Shown here: positions 1-10,270 of the stretch, piece after piece
How the letters are laid out: every line of letters starts with the position of its first letter
How positions within the stretch are numbered: the stretch's first letter is position 1
Source: Glycine soja
Lineage: Eukaryota; Streptophyta; Magnoliopsida; Fabales; Fabaceae
Assembly (NCBI RefSeq): GCF_004193775.1
Contig: NC_041007.1
Location: forward strand, 23,525,696-23,589,695
DNA: 64,000 bases
Direction: 5' to 3'
Made by a program: the position numbers and the translations under genes
The notes under the pieces: generated by a model
What the model saw: only the letters and a program-made list of their open reading frames with translations
Database searches by the model: none
What the model was told of the DNA's origin: nothing

Positions 1-694
1 TTTACCCCAAATTTGGGGGAGTGGAACTAAGAGAGATGCTAAGAAAAAGGTAAAGCATCAGCACACACAACAAATAAGTTGTATGTTAAAAAAAAGAAGA
101 AGAAAAGAAAAAAATAAAGTGTGCTGATGTAACAAGGTCAAAAGCAAATGAAAGTGAAAAGCTAGTGAGCAAGCTAAGTGCATGAAAAAGACCATTGGGA
201 TAAGTCTAGGAATTGTGCTCTCTTAGAATTTAAACCTTTGAATTCTAGAAAAACCAATGAATTTTTGTAGCCAAGCCTCACTACAAGCCTGAGAAAGTCC
301 TTCTGATTTTGTTAATACATTTCTGACTTTAACGCATGAGATGAAATTCAAAGATTGGACCTCTTGCTAGTTGTTATTAATGAATAGCTCAAACACTTGT
401 GCTTGAGTGAAACACTAGCCGTGAGACTGTGGTTTAAGCTACTTTTCTTGATATTTGTCTTATGCCTAACTGCATCTATTTGTTCAGGTAACATTTTATT
501 CTTTTCTTTGGATAACCGCATACCTTGTGAAAGACAAGTGATGAGGGCATTTTACTCCATTCTCTTATTATGCGATCAGTAACTTTTGTTGCATACACCA
601 TTGTATATAATCACTGCATGTCATTGTCACTTGAGGACAATTGAGATGTTCTCTTTTTGCTTGAGGACAAGCAAAACTGTAAATTTGGGGGAGT
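1..694 (+). mobile_element. 3' internal end of a Ty3-gypsy LTR retrotransposon
   Basis: This is non-coding sequence before a 3' LTR. The phrase 'tttgggggag' occurs twice, near 11 and near 684, and 'ttgaggacaa' recurs near 632 and 661. This pattern is common just before the 3' LTR of plant Athila/Tat-type gypsy elements. The purine-rich tract at about 684-693 is a good polypurine tract because an LTR-like TG start follows at once. No gag or pol is present; they would lie left of the window. Lineage is inferred from layout only. Confidence 0.6.
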
Positions 695-1966
695 TGTTAG
701 TCGGTGAAAACAACTAACTTTTGTGTATAAAACTTATATAAATTATATCAAACTCTCCCAATTTATGGTTATTTTGTAGTGTTATAAGTATTTTCTGTTA
801 AGTATAGGTAATAAATACTTAGTCTTTTCATTTTATGTGTTTAATAATCATTGTCTCTCAATTCCAGGTTAATTACGCAAGCTTTCGAAAGTGTTGTTTT
901 TCACCTTCTTGCTAAGCCAATCTGCTGGCTTAGCGAGCGTCCGCTAAGCGCAACACTCCTGGGCTAAGCACAAGGAAGACTCTGGAAGAAGATGAGCTGT
1001 ACAGGTTCACTAAGCGCACCGCTTCATCTCACTAAGCGCACCGCTTCAGTTCATCCACTAAGCGAGAAAGGCACGCGCTAAGCCAAAATTCACTAATGTG
1101 CGCTAAGCAGTCCATAAGTGCGCTAAGTGCACGAGCACGAACAAGGCCACCTATTTAAGCCTGAAATCATATTTTGTGAAGGGAGTTTGGATTGGGATTC
1201 AGAGCTTTACATGTCTAGGGTTTCTAGAGAGAGAAAGGTCCAAGTTCTAGAGAGTTTTGAGAGATTTTGTTGTGTGAAGAACTGTAGAGACCAGAGCTTG
1301 AAGCAGGAGCCGGCTTGATATGAGTTTGTGAGTGATTGTGAAATCCTAGAGGTGAAGGAGACATCCTCACCACTTGTATTTTTGCAATCTTTCATCTTGT
1401 TCTTCTCTTTGTTGTTAAGAAGGCTTCTTGGTATGGAAAGCTAAATCCTCTGTTAGATCTTCCCTTTAGGTACCTGATGTAAATATATTTCTATCTATTT
1501 AATGATGTTTTCTGTGTTCTCTATGCTATTTGCTTTTCATTCCTGTATCCTTTACCTTGATCACGTAGATGCATGCTTTGTTAGGGTCATTCAACCGTGG
1601 ACACCTATTTGCTTGATCAGGATTAGGCTAAACTATCATGAGGAATCAGGGTTTAGTATCTCAGGAGACACCATAAGAACACATGAGCATTGTTAGATAA
1701 AGAATATCTTTTTAGCATCAGGCACTTATTAGGAAGGCCAGCGTGTTTTCTACTTGTTTTTGCACATCATTTCTCTCTCGTGATTTTTTTTTCCTTTTGC
1801 ACAGATAGTTTATACACCTATTCATATTCACACTTACCTTTACACATCAGACACTTATTTGCTGAAATAGCTTACCAAATAACACAAGTTCCCCGAGTGT
1901 TCGATACTCGGTTCTTACCGTTTTATACTACTTGTGCGATCCGGTGCACTTTCCGAAAGCCGAACA
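695..1966 (+). repeat. 3' LTR of the same gypsy element (end approximate)
   Basis: The LTR starts with TGTTAG directly after the polypurine tract. It carries a cluster of 'gctaagcgc'-type words at about 915-1125, many of them partial palindromes, in what should be U3. The end is set at 1966 (gccgaaca) only because a CA ending follows the conserved-looking stretch 'gatccggtgcac'. The 5' LTR is outside the window, so length and TSD cannot be checked. Short ORFs here look fortuitous. Confidence 0.5.
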
Positions 1967-2344
1967 GTTGTTTGCCATGGTTTCAAAAAGAGGCTCGAAA
2001 AAAATGAAGAAAGGTTAGGGTTAAAAGAAGGCAACTCAAAAATGGTTGGAGGTGTGACTGAAATGGGGTTTAGAGTTGGCTTTTATTGAGTGAAAGTGAC
2101 GTTCTAGTTGGCTAGGGTAGGTTAAAGGACTAAATGCTAGAGTAATGGAGGTTTTGATGAGGTGAAGATGAAAAAATATATAATCGATTAAATTGGCCCT
2201 CATTTTCACTTAAAACCAAAAGCTACTATATATAATCGATTAAAACGCAAGTGTAATCGATTAAATATGCCAGAAAAACTCCCGCTAGGCCCATTGTAAT
2301 CAATTAAAACGTTAAGTAATTGATTAAAATAAAATGAAATTTAC
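1967..2344. other. Non-coding stretch with AATCGATTA motifs
   Basis: No gene is seen. From about 2175 to 2335 there are five copies or near-copies of a palindromic word with core AATCGATTA or AATCAATTA. The same core is found in the copia LTRs of this window. The origin of this stretch is not recognised. Confidence 0.4.
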
Positions 2345-2950
2345 AATCTTAAGGGGGAGGTGAGCATTTTCTTGCTACACCTCATTGTCACATCATATAG
2401 TCACACTTTGTGCATGTCCTTCATGCTTTACATGCCTCATGACATCTAAGCACACTTAGTGGAGAATCTTGGATTTGATCTTGGATTAGTGGGCTGAACC
2501 ATAGCTAAAATTCACTAATCATAATCAGTGAAATTTTGGCTCCAAATTTGGCTCCACCAATTCAAATTCAAATTCAAGTAAAATTTGAATAGAAATTCAA
2601 ATTTTCCTCCAATTTTGTGTGACACTTAGGCTATAAATAGAGGCATTGTGTGTGCATTTTTTCAACTTTGATCATTTGAGAAATTACACTTCAAAGTTCA
2701 GACCTCATTTGAGGCATAAATTTTGTGCCCCTTCTCTCCCTCTCCCTTCACTCATCTTCTCCTACCCTCAAGCTCTTATCCATGGCTTCCTATGGTGGTG
2801 AGCTTGTTCTTGACTCATCTTCTCCTTCAAGTGGCGTCTCCAATCACCTTTCCTCCTTCTCCATTCCTCTGCCATTGATCTTCAAGAAGCAAAGGACTCA
2901 ATTGATGAAGAAGATCCAAGGCCTACAAGCTCTACATGGAGCTACATCAC
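2345..2950 (+). repeat. Truncated LTR of the family of element D
   Basis: The sequence from 'gggggaggtgagcat' through 'ggctataaatag' (TATA box near 2630) to 'ggagctacatca' matches the 3' two-thirds of both LTRs of element D (43742-44716 and 48293-49180) almost word for word. The first part of the LTR is missing. The short ORF beginning near 2725 lies within the LTR transcript region and is also partly present in the other copies; I do not treat it as a gene. Confidence 0.75.
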
Positions 2951-2984
2951 TAAAGATATTTAATAATTCTCTTAAAAGCAGTTA

Positions 2985-3888
2985 AGTGAGATTCCTATGG
3001 ATTGGACTGATATCTTGAACATAAGCAAACACTTAGCATGATATCCGGTCTACTTGCAGTTAGATAGAGAAGTGATCCAATCATACCTTAGTATCTTAAT
3101 TCATCCACAAATTTACCTTTCTCATCTAAATCAAGATAAGTTGATGTAGCCATAGGAAAAGATGCTTCTTTGCATTTTTTCATACCAAATTTCTTTATCA
3201 GTTCTATGCAATATTCGGTTTGACTAAGGAAGGTCACATGCTCCATTTGTATGACTTGGAGTCCTAGAAAGAAGTTTAATTCTCCCATCATAAACATCTC
3301 AAATTATTTTTGCAACACGAAAATTCCTTGCACAAGGTTTCATTAGTAGAGCCAAATATAATGTCATCAACATATATTTGAACAATTAGCAAATCATTGT
3401 TTACTTTCTTAATAAACAAGGTTTTGTCAACCTGACCTCTAGTGAAAGATTTTTCAATTAAAAAACTACTCAATCAATCATACCATGACCTTGGCGCTTG
3501 CAATTGGAGCATAGGTTTCATCATAGTCAATTCCTTCTTGTTGGTTGCATCCTTTTGCAACCAATCTTGCTGTGTTTCTTACTATGATGCCGGATTCATC
3601 AAGTTTGTTTCGAAACACCCATTTGGTTCAGATTGACTTGTGAGAGGTTGGGTTTAGGAACTAAATCCCATACATCATTTCTCTTAAACTGGTTCAGCTC
3701 TTTGTGCATTGCCATTAGCCAATGTTCATCGCATAAAGCTTCATTAATGTTTCTAGGTTCAACTTGAGAAACAAAAGCCATGTTGTTACATAGAATACTA
3801 ACTCTAAAGCGTAACACCCTTAGAGATATCTCCAATAATGTTGTCTAAGTAGAGATCCTTTTGATTTTTCCACTCTCTAGGAAGTAAG
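2985..3888 (-). pseudogene. Ty1-copia reverse transcriptase fragment
   Basis: Minus-strand translation gives copia pol: an N-terminal RT stretch (MAFVSQVEPRN.., 3599-3780), then the catalytic YVDDIIFGSTN motif (near 3360), GELNFFLGLQV (near 3270) and, out of frame, the piece read from 2990-3085 that fits the region after RT. It is the same family as element H at 60.2-63.5 kb. Relative to H about 210 bp is missing near 3500, joined at a shared 'cttgca'. Frameshifts and stops make it inactive. Its 5' end is fused to the MULE-related ORF at about 3888. Confidence 0.8.
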
Positions 3889-4474
3889 GGGGAATCTCAG
3901 TAGGCGCAACTTGCTTGATCAAATCCTTCAGTTCATCCATGGTACATCCGGTGGGAATGTCAAACTTTTTGAGATTTTTTCCTGTGAACGAGTAACCAAC
4001 AAACTCATTTTGGCGTGACATGTTCCACCTCCCATTGTAATATAGTAGGGCATCATAAGTAGGGGTCATAGTAGCTTGAAGTAAGTTTAAAATACCATCT
4101 GGGGTTTTAGCAATGCTACATAATAACTCAATCGGACCAACAAACGAAAATTCATGATTACACATTAACATTGTGTTAACATCAGCATCATCTTTCAGTT
4201 GCATACATTGAAACCGGAATTGATTACCTGCATATGTGAAAGGCTGCCGGTAGTAAATTTCATCCAAAAATTGCTTGTTGGTTAGCTTAAGGGTATTGTG
4301 TATTCTGGTTTTTAACGTTTGAAAATCACACCCGTTAGGTACTCGAATGGGAACTGGAGTGGAAGCTTGAAAGGAAACACCACTGTCGTTGTGAACAATG
4401 GATCCATTTGGAAAAATAAAACCTAATGTGGAGTTCACAACTGTCTGACTGCTTATCTCTCCCAAGAATGCCAT
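3845..4474 (-). pseudogene. Second ORF of the MULE (unknown function), truncated and fused to a copia fragment
   Basis: An open frame of 209 codons starts at the Met at 4474. Residues about 1-195 are MULE-associated sequence with two similar blocks, one beginning VPNGCDFQTLK (about residue 45) and one beginning IPTGCTMDELK (about residue 174). This suggests two copies of a small globular, perhaps PB1-like, domain. That fold guess is inference. The last dozen codons and the stop come from the adjacent copia fragment (junction near 3888), so the natural C-terminus is lost. It lies downstream of and on the same strand as the transposase gene, 402 bp away, as expected for a two-gene MULE. Confidence 0.6.
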
Positions 4475-4876
4475 AGTTTTTTGTAAGAGTTGGGTTACGA
4501 CTGAAACTTGTGGTTTTTTACAGTGTTAGGCTGTGTCATATATATAGATGAGTTTTAATATCAGTGCTGCATTTTTTAAAGATTAACAATACGCATGCAC
4601 ATGCTTTCTATATGTGTTGTCAACTACACCAATGACGTGACATGCTTTAGCTTGCATCTGATATGCATGTGTAGTCATGTTGTGCAAGGTCCTTTCACGC
4701 ACTTTATGTTAATGCAGACAACAATTTATCATACACGTTTTTTCACAATGTGTTGTCAACTCAGACAATGATATATCATACATGCTTTTTTAGAATTAAG
4801 TAATAATTTTGTTGTGGATGTAACAAATAAATGTGAATATCCAATTCAAAATGATCAGTCATTATAAATTACATGT
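4475..4876. other. Spacer between the two MULE genes
   Basis: No ORF is supported. The phrase 'gtgttgtcaact' occurs twice (near 4614 and 4751), each followed by 'ca..caatga', and related 'cagacaa' words lie between. These are short local repeats. The spacer would hold the 3' end of the transposase gene and the promoter of the second ORF, but neither is identified. Confidence 0.35.
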
Positions 4877-7746
4877 TCAATCATCATTTATGTCAACATA
4901 GTCTCTCTTGAACATCACAAAGCTCTTGTAATGCTGCATTATGCTAATATATGGATTTGGCCACGACTTCGCCTGTGGATGACAATTGCTAGACCATAAC
5001 AATGCTACAGGCGGTAAGGGACAATGTTCTTTTAAATAAACCCGTTGTATATGCGAAAAAAGTGTTAACTCAATCCTACAAATCTCATTGCATAAATATA
5101 AAAAAAAACACTTCATATTTACAATGTACATCAACAAAATGATTGTCATACACATGACCGATACAAATTATACGATGCAATGAAGAATTTGCTAGCGGTT
5201 GACTTCTAAGAGAAAAGAATGTCGTGCTTTGTTGTTTAGACAAGGATACAACGATTACGTTATACCTTGATGCAATGACATGTCCCATGTTCGTTCTATA
5301 CATCCACTTATCCGTAGTTACCTGAATGAAACAAATATACACGCCAAACTTAATTTCAAAGTAAAGTCTTAAAAATAAAATACATAAATTACATACCTTG
5401 GTTAACCTATCAACAAGTAGTGACATCCTTAATTCCTCAAATCTCTCCATGCCACCAAAGAGCTTGATATAGTCTTCAAAGAATTTGGCAAGTTCTTTAA
5501 GCAGATGGTTGCGGACCACCGACCAAGAGTCTTGACCCATACCTAATAAACCGACAACCAACCGATATCCACAGTTACCATCAACTTTAACATCAACAAT
5601 CTTATCAATGAAGTCATGCGTAAATGGCTGAAACTGGTCCAACATGGGCATCATCATTGTTCGATTCGGTTGCTCAGAGGATGATGCAGTACGCCTCACC
5701 GACAAATTGCTATTTTGCATAGATTCAAAGGCATCTACATACTCCCAGTAAGATGGATTGCGCTTTGTTGACCTTGGGTTTCTGCTCATAGCTTTCTTCG
5801 GTGCCCCCTTTGTGTTAACCTTTGCTGGAGGAGGACACATCGAATTCTGATCAAGGTATGCAATTTCCCAAAGTTTAGTCTTCAGAGTAAACTAGCCACA
5901 AACATCAAGTTCTTCGAATCTTTTGGATATTGTTTCCATTACTTCCTTGATGCTCACCTCGGGCTCAGATAACCCTTGGTCTGAAAAACTGAGTCTCCTC
6001 CAGAACATATGGATTGAATCCAGTGGGATGCAACCACTAACATATTTGGATAGCTCACAAGCACAAGAAAGACCAAGCGTGGTTCTCACCATGCAACCAC
6101 GACTTGAGGGATTCTTGCTAGCATAGTCAACACGCTCTAATTCAGCAGCAATCTGATTTAAAGCATACCTTGAAACCATTCCAAGAAGCCTCCGTATAAG
6201 GTTTTTTTGAACACATGTCCAACGACATGTGTACTTGTTTCAAATAATGCTTTAATCTCCGTGTGCTGCAACGTAATCATGTTGTTCATGGCATCCCACA
6301 CACTGCATAAGTCTCCAATGCTATTTTGTAACAGTCTTTTTAAAGACGAGTGAGCAGATTCAACCCTATATTTCAAATACACAAATAAAAATAAACATAT
6401 ACAATAATACAATTCCATAAATTCGTCAACGTTAATAGAAATAGTTGAACAGTTTCGTACCTGTTTGTTGTTGTGTTTCCTAAGTGCATCACCTTATTAG
6501 TCTAGGCGGAAACAAATTTTTCCTTGTGTGGTATTATCCATGTTTCCTTCACATAGTCAACAAACATTGGCCAAGGTGTGCAAGCCATTTTGAACTTCTT
6601 CAGACATTCATCAAACTGTTGTTCTGAAGGACAATCAGTCAGACATCCCCAGCAATCCATGACATAATCCCAAGCATTTTTTTGCACAATTAGTGATTTA
6701 CATTTGGCCTTCACATTCTTGTTTATGTGAAAGCTGCACAACAAATTTGTGCATTTAGGGAATACATCATTCACTACATTCATCAATGTTTGGTCTCTGT
6801 CAGTGACAATAACTCCAGGGAGGGTCATCCCAGTCGGTGTCACCCCAACAAAATTGAGCAGTGAGAGTCTGTATCGGTTTGTTTTGTAGGTGTTGTCTAT
6901 CAAAAACACCAAATTACATGTGTTGACTAACTTCACTGCATTAGGGTGACACCAAAAGATATCACGAACCACGTCTTCATCCTTTATTCTGTGCCAATGA
7001 GTATATTGATCATGTTCAAGAAGCTTCATCAGATGTTGCATTTCAAGATCACTTCCTCTTATGGAAGAACGGAATGCACTTCTTGCATTGTATATCTATT
7101 TAATGGTCGTACAGCTATTGACATTGTGTTCCTTCAGAGTTAGCAGAATGTTTCTTGGCTTCACCATGACTTCGTCATATCAACAATAAGTGTTTTTTCA
7201 GCTTTAGTCAATCGTCCCACATATGGATGTCCAACTAATGACTTGGCCAATTCATGATTATGCACTCCACAAATCAACTTCACCATCCATCATTCTCCTT
7301 CAACCACTGGCTTGCAACGAAGCTTGAAGGGACACCCACATTTCCTAGTCCCAGTATCTCTTCTGATAAATTCTTTTTTCCTACACCTATACTCGCCACT
7401 CCTTTCACAACTAATTAACACAAACGTAGTCCTTCCTCTACTACCTGTGTTTGTGTCCGACCTTAAAATCACCGCCACAAATCCATTTTCATGAGCAACG
7501 GATCGAGCCCACCGCAAAACATCTTCTCAGCACTCAAACACCTACAAAGCAATCCACATAATTTAAGTTTTCTACCAATATTCATTTTATTAAATCTGTG
7601 ACAAACATTAACATTATAACCTGAGAAGTATTGAACGCATCCGAACAATCAACATGTGGTTCATTCGCACCACATGCTTCTTCATTTTCATAATTCATAT
7701 CCGTTTGTTCAGACATTATTTCATACATCCACTCATCTTCGTCCAT
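4877..7746 (-). pseudogene. FAR1-type MULE transposase with C-terminal OTU protease domain, decayed
   Basis: Exon 1 (7746-7621, MDEDEWMYE..) ends at a GT splice site. Exon 2 starts at 7541 and has a TGA within its first codons, where a CGA arginine codon would be expected. Then come a FAR1-like DNA-binding region rich in Cys, Arg and Lys (7510-7290), frameshifted linker, MULE transposase core (7041-6502) with FLIDNTYKTNRY and VTDRDQTLMN around the two acidic residues and CSFHINKN, a helical stretch (6418-6180), and a SWIM-like zinc region with CMVRTTLGLSCAC (near 6090). The OTU domain (5840-4877) has the DGNC active-site motif and a later NHFVDVH histidine, split by a clean 75-bp intron (5322-5396). 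The last exon's acceptor seems mutated. Transposase activity is lost; the OTU part is better kept. It encodes the element's own transposase, not a host FAR1 factor. Confidence 0.85.
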
Positions 7747-7838
7747 CTAACCAACGCAAACAAAAAATGGCCATACAAAAAAAATTAATAATTTAAAAAA
7801 AATGGAAACTGAATTCAAAAAACATCACACTTTAAGAC

Positions 7839-7865
7839 ACTTACGGATCAAGTTGATCCGTAAGT
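7839..7865. promoter_or_regulatory. Perfect 13-bp inverted repeat upstream of the MULE gene
   Basis: acttacggatcaa (7839-7851) and its exact reverse complement (7853-7865) are separated by one base. It lies about 95 bp upstream of the presumed start codon of the MULE transposase gene. It could be a protein-binding site or an RNA hairpin in the leader; nothing in the sequence decides between them. Confidence 0.5.
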
Positions 7866-8578
7866 AATCCGTACGTCCGTGACACAGCCACCACCTTCTG
7901 CGTACCTCGTTTGCCGCCGCCAACCACCGCAATGCACCTTCACCTTTACTAATCGTTCACAACGAACCCGAGATAATGCCGCCCGAAAACCACAAAAACA
8001 GAGAAAAACAGCAAACAAAAATGACAGCTGTGAAGCGCAGGAAAAAAAAAGAAGCTTTTATAAGGAAAAAAAAAACCCAAGGACATTTTTGGCATTTAAA
8101 ATTTTGCTGGGTACACCTAGCAGCCCTCTTAAAAAAAAAAAAACTCCAACATTACTGCAAATATGATTTTAGTGCATGCAATCGCGTTTCTTGTCGATGA
8201 ATCGTGAACTGTTTTTGAGTCAAATTTTTTTCAATCAGATATGTGATCTGTTCATGTTGTCCTATATTCTTGTTATGCATTAGGGTTTTTTTTTCAGATC
8301 ATTGATAACCGTTAGTTTCCTTCTCTTTTCTGTTATTTTTACAAAAAAATAAATATTTTTAATTCTTAATCCAGTTTGCCAGGGTTCTTACTGAAGAACG
8401 GATCATCTGACCAGACAATCCCCCTATGCACTGCAACGACGATCGAGAAAAAGGTGGGTTCATCCGTATGAAGAACTGAGAACGAATCACCATTGTGGAT
8501 GCTCTTAGGAGACATACTGACACTTATGTCTTTAGTTTTGGTACTCGTGGAACACGGGGAAGAAAAACATTTTGTTTA
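7866..8578. other. 5' flank of the MULE
   Basis: No gene is supported; ORFs at 7879-8200 are out of phase with anything recognisable and A-rich. The MULE must end in this stretch, but no terminal inverted repeat can be paired because its other end was lost at about 3888. The phrase 'gctgggtacacctagcagccc' near 8106 is a candidate boundary only. Confidence 0.3.
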
Positions 8579-9364
8579 GGCTGTGTTTGGTTCAACCAAC
8601 AGAATAAAGTCACCAAAGATAGAAATAAGCTGAGTGACTTTGGTTCGATCGAGTTTTAAGAGAAACAATATACCAATTGTGGGGCCTAGGGTTAAAATTT
8701 ACGTCTTTGTGTATTGGGTGGTAGAAGCTTAAAATTTTGAGCATAAAGTCAATTGTAACCCTGTCTAAATCTTTGATTCATTATGGCAACAAAAAACTCA
8801 TTTTTTTGTGAAAAGCTTTGCTGTACGGACACACGAAAGTTCTCGTTGTTGAGTTGCACATTCTTTGGAAGTTATCAATAACCAATTTTTATGATCCGAT
8901 AATCAATTATTGGAGTTCAACAGCACCCAACCACTGTCAATATATATAATTGATTGTTGATAGTACACAATCGATTTTGTTTGAAACAGAAATGTAAGAT
9001 ACCACTTCGTTGCATGTCATGAAGTTCCTTACTCAATTTCATTCATTTCCAAAAACAAAATCGACTAGTTTAATTAAAACAATCTGATTTTTTATGCAAA
9101 AATAATTAATTTTTGGTGTTATGAAATCGATTTTATTTGGTTGACAACCTTCTCACATGAGGACAAAATGATATTTTTGTGTCTCCATTTAATCCTTTCC
9201 TCCCTATTTCATATATTTCAAACAACTTTACAATATTATTTCTCATCTATTTCTCTTAAACCAAACGGCACATATATTTTCATTATATTTTATTTCTCCC
9301 TTTTCAAATTATCTCTCCTCCATTTTCTTCTATCATATTTCTGTCTTTAAAATCAAACACCGTC
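8579..9364. mobile_element. Candidate PIF/Harbinger-type non-autonomous element
   Basis: The left end ggctgtgtttggtt (8579) and the reverse complement of the right end, gacggtgtttgatt (to 9364), agree at 11 of 14 bases, and TTA lies on both sides (8576-8578, 9365-9367). TTA target duplications are typical of PIF/Harbinger elements. The inside is non-coding and AT-rich. Short ends make this a moderate call. Confidence 0.45.
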
Positions 9365-10270
9365 TTAGTTTAGAAAATATAGATAAGGTAGATAGAAATA
9401 GAAAAAAAAGATAATTTAACAAAAAAAAAATAAAGTATATATGTTGTGTTGTTTGTTTTAAGATAAATATGTGGGAAATAAAGTAAAAATAATATCATAA
9501 AGTTGTTTGATATAAATGAAATATGGACGAGAGAAATAAATAGATACAAAAATAATTATTATACACAAATAACCGATTAAAATGCACAAATAATCGATTA
9601 AGTTTCATGCTAATAATCATAAAAATCGATTATAGTGCACAAATAGTCGATTGAGATGGTAAAAGAATCGATTATTTAAGTGAAATAATTGATTTTTATG
9701 AAGACAAAAATTTATACCGTGAGTCCCACAAAATTGCAACTTAACACTCTTCAAACTTGTTGGTACCATACTCCCGCAGCTCATTTTCGTCGTCAATATT
9801 TTATTTTCATCGTTTATACCGAACACAGTAGTGGAGTTTATTGATAAATATTATTAATAGAGGGTTAGTAATACACTTTTGTGTTAAATATTAATCAAGT
9901 TCTTGTTTTTTTCATTTTCAGTCTCCATTTAGTTTATTATTTGGGACTGATTTTGAGCAATAAAAATACACGACTAAATGCAAAAAATGATTAGAGGAAC
10001 TAAAAATGAACAAATTTAAAGATGGACTAAAAATTTAACAGAGACTAGAAATGGAGAAATTTTTTAAGATGGACAAATTAGTCATTTATGATTCCCATGT
10101 ACATAATGGTATTCTCAAACAGAGTTATCGACTTCTCATGCCACAATACAATGTACAAAAAATCTTCATCCATTACGTTGCAAGACATAATATAGGGGAT
10201 ATATGATTGGATTACAACTACTATTGTTGCTCACAACATTGATTAGATGAAATCAAACTTAACAAAAAGG
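9365..10270. other. Intergenic, downstream side of the esterase gene
   Basis: No gene is seen. Between about 9570 and 9700 there are six AATCGATTA-like words. 9940-10090 is made of repeated 'gactaaaaat'-type phrases such as are found at the ends of many plant repeats. The esterase 3' UTR must lie just below 10271; no sure polyadenylation signal was picked out. Confidence 0.4.

Noticed and set aside
2725..2985. 86-codon ORF starting MPLLSLSLHSSSP
   Set aside because: It is within a D-family LTR; the equivalent sequence in the other LTR copies has stops.
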